Origin: Nageia nagi
Taxonomy: Eukaryota > Pinophyta
NCBI GenBank assembly: GCA_050084985.1
Contig: JBITNC010000001.1
Span: 77,066,001 to 77,130,000, forward strand
Reading direction: 5' to 3'
Length of the DNA: 64,000 bases
Part shown: piece by piece, positions 10,022-22,265 of the stretch
How the letters are laid out: each line of letters starts with the position of its first letter
Numbering within the stretch: position 1 is the first letter of the stretch
Made by a program: the position numbers and the translations under genes
The notes under the pieces: model-generated
The model's database searches: none
What the model saw: only the letters and a program-made list of their open reading frames with translations
What the model was told of the DNA's origin: nothing

Positions 10022-10521
10022 TGTTAGAATTTGTAATGAAATATTGTGAATATCTAAACTCCTTATAAGTTCAATTAATCACTTAAAGGATATGTAGATA
10101 CCTTAAGGGATTAATTGAATTCTTTATTATGTGTGGACTTTGACCTAACCATGGGGTTAGTTGGTAGGTTAAAGTTAGGTCACACATTTATTGTAACCCT
10201 AACCTTACCCTTGGGTTAAAGGGAGGTTAGGGAGGTGCTCTCAAGCTATAAATAGAGGGCCTCTCCTCTTGTAACATAACTAAGTTTTGGAGTAAGATTA
10301 CTCTACTAGGTTGTGTAGGAGAGGAAGAGAATTGTAGTAAGAGGTGCATAGATTGAGAATAGAGAACTAGTTGTGGATGTACTCCCAAAGAGGGAGGAAC
10401 CACATTATATTGGTGTCATATTGTGTGAATGTGTTAGTAGCTTATAGATGTTGCATGTTGAATGTGATTGAGCTTTCTATAGTCTTGGACCTTGGGAATT
10501 AGAGTAGTGCTAATTCTCTCA
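10022..10521 (+). repeat. 3' LTR of C1
   Basis: 500 bp, TGTTAGAATTTG to AATTCTCTCA, with a TATA box at 10247-10254. It has five differences from the 5' copy. The CAAAT target duplication follows directly. Confidence 0.95.
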
Positions 10522-10526
10522 CAAAT

Positions 10527-10870
10527 AACATGGCTACATATGAGGTTTTAGTATTAGAATTAAAGGTAGCAATCAATCTTGGAATTAATCAATTGAAAGT
10601 TTATGGTGACTCCCAACTTGCCATCAATTAGATCAATGATATCTATAACACAAAAGATGAAAAATTATAGCTATATAAGTACCTAGTTTCTTTAATGGTT
10701 CAAATATGCTTTACACAAATTCAGTTTGATAATATTTTAATGAACAATAATATATTTGTAGATGCTATGGTTAATGCTACTTCATTAACACCTATATCAG
10801 TTGAGGATGAAGAAACTATTATCAAAATCAATAGCCTTAGATATTGTTCTTTTCTAGATGATGATTAATT
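10527..10870 (+). pseudogene. Second RNase H of G1, second half
   Basis: It continues the frame cut at 4804. NMATYEVLVLELKVA leads to KVYGDSQLAINQI, which holds the family's G-D-S active-site aspartate, then IFVDAMVNATSL. Removing C1 and one CAAAT joins the halves in frame. Stops downstream show decay. Confidence 0.85.
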
Positions 10871-10989
10871 TCAATAGAAAATCATTCATATGTGTTATTC
10901 TCTCATTACATACATGGTATGTTGACATCTACAACTATCTCAAGCAAGGAAATATTTTTATTCATGCCAATATAAGTTCTTTAAATAAA

Positions 10990-12150
10990 GGTTGAAATAC
11001 ATGGCTACAAGGTATATTAGTATTGATGATATTATTTACAAAAGATCATTTGATGTTACTTTTCTTAGATATATAAATGAAATTGAAGCAAATAAGGCTA
11101 TGGAACAAGTACATGATAGCATAAATGGAGGTCATTTCAATGGTAAAGTCATTTATCATAAGCTCTTAGGACTAGGTTATTATTGGCCATATATGGAAAA
11201 TGATTGCATTTTACATGTTTAGAGATGTCAAAAGTGTCAAAAGCATACTAACTTGAAATAGGCTCCTTCAAATGAATAAGCCACAATGATATCACCTTGG
11301 CCTTTTGCTATTGGGGCCTTGGATTTAATTAGAGTTATCGATACCAAATCTAGTGAGGGACATAAATTCATCCTAGTAGCTATAGAATACTTTAAAAAAG
11401 GGTAGAATTTGTACCTTTGAGATCCTTAAAAGGGTCTCAAATTATGAAATTCATGACCACAAACATCATATTCATATTTTGCATTCCATATCATATCATC
11501 ATGGATAATGGAAAGAATTTCATAAGCAAACAAGTTAGGGAGTTTTAGAAGGGTGTCAAGATCAATAAAAGGTTTTCATCAACCTACTATCTGCAAAGCA
11601 ATGGACAAACAAAAGCAACAAACACAATAATTATCAATATTTTATGTAAGAAAGTAAAGATCACAAAGATTAGCACTCATAACTTATATATACAGTATGG
11701 GTATATAAAACAAGCATCATATCAACTACAAATTGCACTCCATTTTCATTGGTCTATGGAGATGAATTATTTTTACCATTAAAGGTAAAAATATCATCAT
11801 TAAGGGTGTCTATAGAAGGCATCATTGATTGGGAAGGCAACTAGAAGGATTATATGAAAAGAGAATCCATGCCTTAAAACATCTCAGAGCTTATTAGAAA
11901 AGAGCCAAGAAGGTATATGGTAAGAAGATTGTACCAAAAGAATTCCAAGTGGGTGATCTAGTACTCAAGGAGGATCATCAAAAATCATAGGCTAAATAGC
12001 AAGATAAAGGCAAGTTTGATACCAATTGGAGTGGCCCCTACATCATCAAGTTCAAGTATTCAAACTACATATACATATTGGCAATAGTTGATGGGAAATT
12101 TGATAAATTCTCAACTAATTTAAAGTATCTCAAACCCTTTTATGCATAAG
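10990..12150 (+). pseudogene. Ty3/gypsy integrase of G1, decayed
   Basis: This is the integrase end of the same pol. A zinc-binding HHCC region is visible from about 11095 (EQVHDSINGGHF ... YYWPYMENDC, then RCQKCQKH at about 11225). The catalytic core follows: ALDLIRVIDTKSSEGHKFIL with the first acidic residue, IIMDNGKNFISKQ with the second, and SSTYYLQSNGQTKATN where the catalytic glutamate (usually ...ANG...E) should lie. Towards 12150 a C-terminal part is visible in mixed frames. Several stops and frameshifts show it is dead. Confidence 0.8.
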
Positions 12151-12717
12151 GAAATCTTATCACATAGACTCTATAAGTCAATGTCAAGTCAATCATCAGT
12201 ACATAGATCATATATTAGGATCCTAGTTTCATTTTTATTCTATTAAGTTAGTGCCCATGCTGATTTTTTTTGTAAAATTAATCATCCTTCCTAGCACCTA
12301 TATTGGCATCCTAAACATATTTTAGGTTAAAATAAAAATCATATGGATCAATGGTCACACTCAGGTCAGATAAACTATGTGGTAGCTTCAGATATCAATC
12401 AGTTGGTTATCATTTTTAGACCAATGATATTGATTTAGTCAGTCATGTAGATGATGCCTTGGGAAATCTAGTGTCATTATTAGAAATCAAATATAATTCA
12501 AACCCCTTAGAGCATACATACCTCAATCTCAAAAAAATTAAGATCAGAATCAAAGCAAAGCTTTGCACCCACTCTACCTTCCATGTTCATACTAACAGTA
12601 ATGCCCATGCTACCATTTTTGTATTAAATTAGATCATGCATTATAAGTAAGTGTAGGTATCATTTTCTATTCTTTTACCTATACATTCATGATCATTATT
12701 TAATTATATTGTAGAAA
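12151..12717. other. Region between G1 integrase and the - strand gypsy LTR
   Basis: No gene is seen. It is probably the 3' non-coding part of G1, cut off by the LTR that starts at 12718. Confidence 0.5.
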
Positions 12718-14753
12718 TGTAGCCTCAAAGAGTTTGGCTTGATTTAGTTCTCTATTACTCATGATAGTAGGTTCCTTGAAAGAGTAGAAGGTGCTGGGAA
12801 TGCGCTTGTGTTGTTTTTCTACACAATTTTTAGGTTATATACCTATTCCTATCTATTATGAAGGTTAAAAGTAAAAGAAAGAGATAAAAGGTGTAGACTT
12901 ATAGGAAATAAATTAACAAATTGAACTAAAACTAAAGCAAGAACCTCACAGCTCAAGCATTGCAACATAGGTAGCAATCCATAACTAAGATTAAGAATAG
13001 CAAGCTATCTTACCCTTGGGGTCTTGCAATCATAATAGATAGTACAATTTAAGATATCATCTCATACATAACACCTATAAAATAAATAAATATCCACTTA
13101 TTACAAAAGGGCAAAGCATTTTCTATTTGCATTATCATATATAAAAGTATCTTACATATCTAGGCAAATTTGCTACAATGTTTGACTCTTTGATTTCTAA
13201 CAATTTACCATTTATACATTTACATGCCCTGGTGGGTTATTATCTATCATTAATATACATAATTATTCATATTGATTGAAACAAGTGAAGGAAACTATTT
13301 ATAATAAATTTTATAATTGTGTTAGATTACACAGTGAATAAGTACCAAAATATGACTATCTAGGAATTTGAATTTTTTGAAAAATCATATTCATTTAGCT
13401 ACAATCCTCATGATATGTCATTGATTGCTCCTTTTTCATCCTTTAGTTGATTAAAGATGGTATTGTAGCTTATTGAATAAGTACTCATCTGCAATCTAAT
13501 AGATACGATTTGGCACTATGTTTTATTCATAGTTATCTACTTCTCTGCAACCATTGATGATCCATATGTAGTTATAAATGACTAAACTAATGGAGGGTTG
13601 TGAATAGTATATTAACCTAGTTTGAGAAGAAACTACCACTTTTATGTGTAATTGAATTGAATTCCACACATTAATAGGGCCCTAGGGGTTAAACACTTAA
13701 GATCAAGTGGACCTAAGTGTTACTTCTTATCCGTTACTCTTACCTTAGTTTGGAAGGTATTATTTCTTTTCTTTGGGTTTTATTGATGAACTGGCTTTTC
13801 TTATAACCATTAATTTTAGACAAAAGTTCTGACATCATCATCCAAAATTAGTAGGCTCTATCTGGGATCTTTTTGAATTATCACCATCCATCACTTATTC
13901 TAAGACTCATTGATTTGTGCCAAAAGTTCTAGCATCATCATCCAAAATTGGTAGGCTCTATTTGGGATCTTCTTAAATAATCACCTACCATCATTATTTT
14001 AGGACTCACTAATTTGTACCAAAAGTTTTGACATCATCATCCAAAATTGGTAGGCTCTATCTAGGATCTTCTTGAATTATCACCTACCATAACTTATTTT
14101 AGGACCCATTGATTTGTGCTAAACTTTTTGACATTATCATTTGAAATTGATGAACTCTATTTGGGATCTTCTTGAATTATCACCTGCCATCACTTATTTC
14201 AGGACCCATTGATTTGTGCCAAAAGTTCTGACATCATCATTCAAAATTGGCAAGCTCTATCTAGGATCTTGTTAAATCACTTTCCATCACTTGGAATTAT
14301 ATTTACAAAAACTCCTAAACATTATATTTGAAACTCCCAAATATTGTATCTAAAACTCTCAGATACTATATCTACAACTCCCAAAATTTTGCTTAGACTT
14401 TTCTCTTCCTATACATAATTATTTTATAGATATAGTTCCTACCATATTTCACTATTAATATGACTTAAGGTAAATCCTTGAGAATTATTACAACACCCAA
14501 TCATATTTGACTAGAAATTTATAAGGCAAAAAATACCAAACATAAGGACCCATATATACAATAGCCAGATTATACATACAATAGCTGGATCTCAATAACA
14601 CCAAGAATTTTTTAGTCTTAGGGCTAATAGAAGACTCAAATTTAATTTTAAAAGGAAGATAGTTGGAATAGAAATAATTTTTTGAAAAGAATGAAAGAAT
14701 AAAATAATGATAGTATTTTACCCTAACCTAGAGTGCAATTCTGAAAGAATACA
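12718..14753 (-). repeat. 3' LTR of G2
   Basis: 2036 bp that align with 24892-27009. On the - strand it runs TGTATTCTTTC to GGCTACA. It contains about five copies of a roughly 100-bp tandem unit (13800-14290) around ACATCATCATCCAAAATTGG; the 5' LTR has about six, which explains most of the length difference. Confidence 0.88.
13800..14290 (-). repeat. Roughly 100-bp tandem repeat inside the G2 3' LTR
   Basis: Copies of CATCATCATCCAAAATTGG plus GGATCTTCTTGAATTATCACC recur near 13829, 13930, 14030, 14129 and 14230. The array is also present in the other LTR. Confidence 0.88.
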
Positions 14754-15540
14754 ATCTTATGGTGGCTCTTGGGGTCTCCATCTGCTAGAGAATAAGACCC
14801 ACTACTTACTGCTTCCAATGACCTATTTAGATGTAGATTTGGTAGGGGTATCAAGTTCTAAAATCATATTTGTTAAGAGGAAAGGTTGCATCTTTTTATT
14901 CAAATATTTAAGGTCCTAATAGTCAACTTATGACAAAATAAGGGATGCTTGAATCTTTATAGTATCTTCTTTGAAACCTATCAAAACATTCTCTAGCCTA
15001 TCAACATGCAAGAACCTTGTAATTACTTCTTGAGTAAGGTCATTTATTTGTTGTAAATCTAAAATTTGCTTCTCTAGAAAAGACTACTCATGAAATTGAA
15101 TGGTATTAGCTACCCAATTGGCAACACTACCCTATACATTCTATTCTTCCTATAATTCGAGAGCTTTCATTTCAATCAAAGAATTAAAGAATTTGTTAAT
15201 AAAGCTTAGCTCTATTATGAGTTGGTGTTTATCAATTTCTATATTGAATACTAAATCTTGGATTTCACCTATATCTTAGATCCTCCTCAAATAAAATTAT
15301 CTTGGTCTGGGAGTAATGGTAGCTATGTCTTTTTCAATCAAGACTCTTAGCCAACTCTACATCTTCTCAATAACTGATCTTAGTATATCTAGGAGCCAAT
15401 AAATGGAAAGTGGTCTGCATGTTGAAATGATTTATGGTTTGTAATGTCTATCCTTTTAACAATGTAAATGTGACAAGGTTACCATCCTATCTTCGACTTG
15501 CTCCACCAAGGATTTTTGGAAGCCTTTTATAAATAGCACT
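14754..15540 (-). other. Internal sequence between extra region and 3' LTR of G2
   Basis: I see no clean frame and no convincing polypurine tract next to the LTR. The short + strand frame at 14707 crosses the LTR edge and is not supported. Confidence 0.4.
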
Positions 15541-18500
15541 AGTTTTGAATTATCATTAGATAATACTTTGTTAGCTCTATGATAGTTTATAACTCAACCT
15601 CAACTTGCTTGACCTTTTGCCCATCTATAATTGTAGCCTAAAGTTTAATATCTTCTATAGTCTAATTTGCATTATCTAACTTAGCCTTTATTTCTGTCAA
15701 GCTCTTATCAAACTCTAACCTTTGCTTATCAAGCTTTGCAAGTAGGTCTTTTTTTTTGTTTTGCAACATAGCCACTATTTTGTTTTTAAGAAAGCATTCT
15801 TTCTTATATTGATCAATTTTCTTATTCAAATTATTTATCTTAGTCTCCATTTCCTAAAGACTTTTATCGATTACCATTGAAGTATTTAAAAGGAACCTAG
15901 ATTGGTCAATTGCCAGAGCACTTTACATATTTACATCAATTATAACCATGTGAGAAGTATCTAGATGTCTTTTTTTGAAATACATCTATGCTATCCTCAT
16001 ATCTCTTATTTTTGTTACTTTACTTAAAATTCTCAATTGTTGCTTGGGAAGCATAGGAGGTTTATTGAAAAAAGTTTTCCAATCAATGGGTTCTACAATT
16101 TTTGTAGAAAAAATTGATTTAATCTCCTCTTAGAAGGCTATAAGAATTAAAGAATGGGGAGGAGTATTTACACTTGAAGTGGTCATTATAACCTATTGAA
16201 TAGGTCTTGACTCTTTTAGAGGTGTAACATGCTAAATTTGTATTTCTTTTTCTGCTTCCTCCTTTACCTTATCTTCATCATCATCTTTATCCATTGGGTA
16301 TGAGTCTTTCTTCCTTGCAAGTTCATCATCATCATCACCACCATCATCACCTAGCCCACCTCTAAGCATAGCTACTATAAATCCACCCATTCCAAGGACA
16401 TGTCCCCTACCTTGTTGAATTTGCATGTGTTCTTTTATTGGGGCTTCCTTATTTTCTAGGATTTCTTCTTTTTTTGGGAGTTGTTCTTGAGCACCAATAT
16501 TTGTACTTTAAGGTTCTTATAGTTTTTTTGTATGAAATATTTTTACCTCTTTTTCCATAGCCCTTTAAGTTTCTTCTATGATTTTAGGAGGCACAAGTAT
16601 AGCTTTTTGTGACTTGGGCTGTGTGGTGTAGGGTTTCTTTAATGGTCCTTCTTCCTTCTCCAGGGTTTGTTATTTTTAAGATAGAGTCTAAACTCTCCTT
16701 CTTTTCTTTGGAGAAGACTCCTAGGAAGTAATAGTAGCATCTGAGGGATTTTGTTCTCCCTTTTTTTCAAGCTCTTGCAAGCTAGATGCTTTTCAAATCT
16801 CTATTTATTTCACTCCTATAACTGATTTGCATTGAAATTTAGGAGGAAGAGGCTGGCCAAATTCTAGCAAAGGATCTTTAAAATATTCAACCTCTCAAAA
16901 TTTATCATATTTAAATTTCTTAAATAATTCATTTTCAACATGATGAATCTTTGTTGTATGTCCAAATTTGAATTTTATGAAATAATGAATTTTATTAGGG
17001 GCCCCAAGCCAAATTTGCTAGCTAGGTGAGGACATCTAGGTCGAGGGCAAAGTCTTACCACTTATTTTCTCAATTCTTGTATTTCTTTATCCCCTCAAGG
17101 GTCATCTAGGCCTTATTTATGGGTGTAAATTCCCATTCTAGGTACATTTCTACTTTTTGCTTATTTTATTTACAAAAAATTCCACATGAGGTCTATACTC
17201 ATGGGCAAAGGTCGGGTGCCTTATGCTTGACCTTATTATTTTTGTCATCTCCCTTGAAGGATCATACATCCATGGGGCTTCTTCATATCTAGTTAAAATT
17301 TTGTAAATAAAATTTGTTATACTATCTTTACAAACTACTTCTAAAAGAGTGAATTTTTTAGTGGAAGTTAATATATCTACAATAGATTTGAAACTACCCT
17401 CGAACCCATACTTGGTCTCAATGGCACATATTTACTTTTCCATATCTATGGAATATAATTCAGGGTTTACATACTTAGGTAAGAAAAAAGGCTTTTCAAA
17501 ATACCTATACCTTATAATCATGGTGTGGTCTTTGAGAAAGTACAAATCACTGATTTTGCTTCCTCCTTGTAGCTCTTGCATAGCGCTCTTGCATAGTCTA
17601 CTAGGGAGTCTTCCTATTAACATCTACATTATTATTGCATAAAAAAATTTTATGAACTTGTAATATGATCCATGCAACTTGCTTAGAACTAGCACCCTTA
17701 AATCAATTGGTATTAGTCCAGTGCTTGGATTTGCTAGCTCAATTGGTAGCCATGCCTTCATAAGTTTGTCAAGATTTTGATGGGCCAAGAGTCATCAGAT
17801 ATACAAAAAGTGTCTAAAATCTAAATTTTTATTTTGAAAAGACATCTCTTTATCTCATTAGAAATGAAATTCAGGAATTCATAAAAGACATGTGCCTCTA
17901 TGATATTATAAACCATACACACCAAGGCTTCATCTACTTATATTTAGGTTTTCTTCCCCAAGATGATCACCACTGTCTATATCACCTCTCTATCCCTCTT
18001 ATTTTCAAATAGAGTAATTTCATAACCTTGTCAAAGCTAGTTGGTTTTATTTCCTTGATATATCTCATAAATCTAGTTTATCATTTCATATTCATTAGTG
18101 TAGAAATCATTCTTCTCTCTTTTGAAATCAATCTACTTCTTCAAATGGAAAGTTTAATTGGCTTGAATAGCAAATGCTTGAAGAATAAATCAAGGAAGTA
18201 GCCTAGTATTACTTCAAACATTGGCTCTAACTCTTCCCCTTATTCTTGGTCCTTGAACATTCTTGTCTAATAACCCTATTGGTTATGCCTATGTGCCATC
18301 AAATACAATAGCTCAAGGCAAGTGAATGATTCATAGGCACATAATAAGCTAGGCCCTAGTTGATCATGAAATCTCTCTTTGATTGTGCTAATGATTTCCC
18401 TTTTCCAGCAACTACAAGACTTATATGTTATAGAAGGATGCAATTGGGGTCATCCCTCCATGTATCAATGTGATTTATCACCCCCATCTCATTCCAATTC

Positions 18501-18700
18501 ACCCTTGGAGCATTCTTAAGGTATTCCTCTTGCATGGTTATTAGGTTGGCATTGACTTGCTCTATTTCAACTATAGTAGATGATTTGGAAGTCATCATGG
18601 TGTCAACACTTTTTTTAGAACCTTTGGTTTGCATTTGAGAATTGTAATCCATAGTCTTTAAGTTCCTAAAATTTTGTATCTCCTTTCTCAACTTAGCTCT
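15541..18700 (-). pseudogene. Unidentified extra coding-like region of G2, after integrase
   Basis: About 3 kb in the sense direction between integrase and 3' LTR, with interrupted frames. They include 18428-18691 (87 codons, ending INHIDTWRDDPNC), 17432-17623 (LPSRLCKSAMQ, FFLPKYVNPELYSID), 16232-16426 (an acidic run GDDGGDDDDE and a charged tail) and 15662-15850. The last is a 62-residue lysine/leucine-rich coiled coil (METKINNLNKKIDQYKKE onward) that follows a frame reading DWKTFFNKPPMLP and RDMRIA. The long runs with few stops suggest that it once encoded protein. I do not recognise the family. Extra genes are known between pol and 3' LTR in some Tat and Athila elements, but I cannot link this one to them. 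Confidence 0.5.
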
Positions 18701-19129
18701 ATAAACTATAAGCTCTAGTTACTCTAGAAATTGGTATGCTTGAAAATGGCTAAGTGTTGATTTGGAGGGTATGTAGGATGTTTTATTCATCTAAGGTTTA
18801 TAGGACTTCTATTAATGGCAATTCATATTTATGGTATCAAGATCCTCATATTGTATGGATTGGGCTAACACAAGTTGGATGAGTAGGTAAGGAGCATGCC
18901 AAATTTAAATTAGGGTATCCATATGATAGTTTGAGAAATTTGAGGAAATATTTCCTTGAATGTTTTCCTATTTAGTTGGTGTCTTAGCAACACATAGACA
19001 TTAACTATAGATCATGTTGAATTAATGTTAAGCATTAATGGCTACCTACTTTCTTGGAAGCTATATCTAGAAGATGTACAAGCCTTAAAAACAAATTTTT
19101 TGAAATTATATAAACTATATAGTTTCTAA

Positions 19130-20080
19130 AATAATGCCTCAAATAGATCCCATTAATAGGAATAGGTAATTCTCAAGACCTAGTGATGTCTTGTAACTTG
19201 AATGCATTACTTTGCATGGTTTGAGTGATAATATAAGGCCCGTTCAATAGAGAGTTGAATTTTTGGTGTCTTCCAGGATTTGCTCTCTCTTCATCCCACT
19301 TGAGGACAATATCACCTGGTTCAAACTTCACCTAGGAAGACTTTTTCTTATTAAACCATTTCTTGACAATGTGCTAGCGATGTTGAAATGACTCATATGC
19401 TTTATTTTGATCTTCTTCCAATTTTAAGAGCTGATTATACCTTAATTGTAGTGGCTTGAAGTGATGATCCTCCATGTCTTGGAGGATTTCTAATGTTGAC
19501 AACTCAATAGGTATTGGTAACATGGGTATTTTACCATATACTAGTGCATATGGGGATGTTTTGATTGCTAACTTAATGCTAATTCTATCTACCCATAATG
19601 CAAAGTCTAGTTGTGTATGCCCCCATTTGGGATTCCCTTCAATTATTCTTTTGATGATCTAGGTTAGGTTCTTATTAGTTGATTTAGTTAACTTATTACC
19701 TTATGGGTAATAATTTGAAGAGAATAAATATTATATCCCATATTCAACAGCAAATTTTGACAAGTCAACTACAATAAATATCGAGCCATTATCTAAGACA
19801 ATAGTCTATGGGATTCCAAAGTGAGTGATTATCCTTTTGATCATTTCTATCACCATTTTTTGATCTATATTTTTACATGGCATTACTTCTAACCATCTAC
19901 TAAAATATTCTATTGCATGTAGCTTGAATCTCCTTCTCTAAAATATGTTTATAGATTTAGGATATTTACCAGTTTGAAAGTAAAAAATAACTTGCTTAAT
20001 CTAATCACTTTCTTCATTTAGTTGCTGCTCATCCTCCATAATTGCAATCGTATGTGAAGCTTAAACTATATTTTCACAAA
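19130..20080 (-). pseudogene. Ty3/gypsy integrase of G2, lacking its N-terminal part
   Basis: On the - strand, from about 19920, the frame reads AIEYFSRWLEVMPC, then RIITHFGIP and TIVLDNGSIF with the second catalytic aspartate. It continues with LDFALWVDRISIKLAIKTSPYALVYG and FEPGDIVLKWDEE, typical of a gypsy integrase C-terminal part. Immediately upstream the frame reads FYFQTGKYPKSIN, which belongs before integrase. The HHCC finger and the first catalytic aspartate are therefore missing, probably by deletion near 19915-19925. Stops are also present. Confidence 0.8.
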
Positions 20081-20778
20081 GATCCCTACCTCTAATCAAC
20101 TTGGTTAGCTTAATTTCTATGTTATATTCCATTATTTTAGTAATCCAACCCAGCCTTTCCTTCACCTAAGTCCACTTGTATAACATAATTTCTTGCATCT
20201 AGATGGATAGTAAATACAATAATTCTATTGTGAGAGACATAATGCTTAAATTTTTTAAGTCCTTTCATCATGAAAAACACTTACTTTTCAATAAATGAGT
20301 ACCTTTTCTAGTGTTTTTGTAGTGTTTGGCTATGAAAAGAAATCAGATGTTCTTCTTTGTTATCATCTTTATGTGCTAGAATTGCAGCAATATGTTTTTC
20401 TACTTCATATGCATACATGATGAAATATTTTGACATATTAGGATCTTTAAGCATAGGAGCTTTTGTTATATCCTTTCCAATTTCTCTAAAGGCTAGTTTT
20501 GCTTCACTTGACCAAGAGAATATAGCATCTTTCTTTAATATTGAAGTGATTGGAGATACAATTTTTGAAAAATCATTAATGAATTTTCTAACAAAATTTA
20601 TTTGACCAAGAAATGATTGCAAGGCTTTCTTGTTGGAAAGGAGTGGCAATGCTTCAATAGCTTTCACTCTATCTAAATCAATTGCTAATCCTTCCTCTAA
20701 GATAATATGGCCAAGTAATTTTCCATGGTTAACCAAAAAAATAGATTTTTTTGGATTAATTGAAATGCCAAATTTCAT
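20081..20778 (-). pseudogene. RNase H of G2 (RT-linked)
   Basis: The frame 20778-20308 reads GISINPKKSIFLVNHGKLLG and IDLDRVKAIEALPL, the RT connection. LGQINFVRKFI follows, then the RNase H start AILAHKDDNKEEHLISFHSQ. It continues through a stop into KHYVSHNRIIVFTIHLDARN to about 20080. It directly follows the RT frame. Confidence 0.85.
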
Positions 20779-20793
20779 GCATTTTTGAAAAAC

Positions 20794-21600
20794 TTATTTG
20801 AGATATTCTAGATGATCTTTCTTGCTATTAGAAAATATAGTAATATCATCTAGATACACTAAGATAATTTTATTTATTATTTCACCAAATACATAATCCA
20901 TGGCTCTTTGAAAAGTAGCTCTAGCATTATAAATACTAAAAGGCATTCTTTGAAAGGCAAATGTCCCCCATTTGGTAGTGAATGTAGTTTTGTATTGATC
21001 TTCATGTTTCATCCAAATCTAGTTAAATCTTGAGTAGCCATCAATCATTGAAAAATAGTAAGCTCCAACTATAGTATGCAAGATCTATTCCATAGTGGGA
21101 GAGGATAATTATCTTTGAGAGACACTTGATTCAAATTTCTAAAATCAACACAAAGTCTAACTTCTCTACTTTTCTTTCTAACAGAAACCAAATTTGGAAC
21201 CCAAGAAGAATGCTTGATACGATAAATAAAATTTGAATCAAGCAACTTAATCAATTTTTGTTTCATAGCTTCTTCTATTTTTGGGCTAACTGGCCTTTAT
21301 TTTTGTCTATATGGTTTGGCATCTGGTTGAAGCTCAATTGTGTGCTAGATGACACTTTTATCATATGTCTTGAGATCATCATAAGTCCAAGCAATTACTT
21401 TCGAGAACTCATGATAAATTTGAGAAATAATAGCTTCTTCTTCATTAAAACATTCTATGCCTACCTTTATATACTTTTTAGGTTCTATTTTGATCTCAAC
21501 ATAACTTACCTTCTAAATGGAAAAGGCTTTAGCTTTATAGACATCTTTTGAATCAATAAATCTCTCAAAAGAGAGTAATCCTTTTGGTATAACATTATTT
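20794..21600 (-). pseudogene. Ty3/gypsy reverse transcriptase of G2
   Basis: On the - strand from about 21420 the frame reads FSKVIAWTYDDLKTYD, then LDSNFIYRIKHSSWVPNLV and EVRLCVDFRNLN with YPLP. After a frame break it continues YKTTFTTKWGTFAFQRMPF and NARATFQRAMD, and the active site Y-L-D-D at 20845-20856 is intact. Stops at several points make the gene inactive. It closely resembles other plant gypsy RTs and is better kept than that of G1. Confidence 0.88.
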
Positions 21601-21739
21601 TTGAGTTGGATAACATCTAATTATTAAAAATAATAAGCTAATTCTTGAATACCAAAAGTGTTAGCTACTACTTCATCCAAAAGGAAGTTCATAATATGCT
21701 CATCAAAATCAAATACTTACCAGAAGTTTGAATCATCAG

Positions 21740-22180
21740 GTACTAAAGGCCTACATTGAACTTTGACTCTAACAGCTCCTCTTTTACAATGAGCAAGATT
21801 ATAGCATACCCCTTTTCTAGCAAGTGCATTAGCTATTTAGTTGTACCTTCTAAGAACATATATAAAATTGATAACCAAGAATGACTCTAATAAATCCCAA
21901 AATCTATTCTTTTAGGTCTTAAAATAGTGATGTTTTGCAATAATCTTGTTTCTTACTTACTTTATGACCAATTTTGAATCACCATGGACAATTAGGCATC
22001 TGATGCCTATACTGATTGCTTTAGATAACCATAAATAAAGGGCTTCTTATTTAGTAGCATTATTTGCATAAATCCATATGAATCTAAAGGAGAATATTTT
22101 CATATGTCCTTTTGGAGATTTGAATACAACTCTAGCTCCACATCCATACTCACATCTAGATCCATCAAAGTACATTATCT
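21740..22180 (-). pseudogene. Second RNase H of G2, between protease and RT
   Basis: On the - strand from about 22178 the frame reads MYFDGSRCEYGCGARVVF, then ANNATK with EALYLWLSKAISIGI. LIVHGDSKLVIK holds the G-D-S aspartate, and ANALARKG follows. This is the same domain type as the second RNase H of G1 (FDGS ... NN-A-YE-L ... GDS), but it lies upstream of RT, whereas in G1 it lies between RNase H and integrase. Stops are present. Confidence 0.8.
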
Positions 22181-22265
22181 ATATCTCATTTTCTTTTTCA
22201 ATTATGATTGAGATTGGCTAAATGTTTTCATATAAATAATAACTACCCATACTAGCATCTATGAC

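Larger units (their letters stand above)
4805..10521 (+). mobile_element. Ty1/copia-type LTR element, gag-only, young (C1)
   Basis: A 5717-bp element with 500-bp LTRs (TG...CA), a primer site, one intact gag frame, a tandem hairpin array, a polypurine tract and a 5-bp target duplication CAAAT (4800-4804 and 10522-10526). It sits in the second RNase H of G1. Protease, integrase, RT and RNase H are absent. A related pol-bearing element (45729-53789) aligns on both sides of the missing part, so C1 looks like an internal-deletion derivative. I count five LTR differences in 500 bp, so it is the youngest dated insertion here. It would need enzymes from a relative to move. Confidence 0.93.

Noticed and set aside
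15662-15850. Coiled-coil frame as a separate host gene
   Set aside because: It lies inside G2 in the sense direction, among other element frames; better treated as part of the element.
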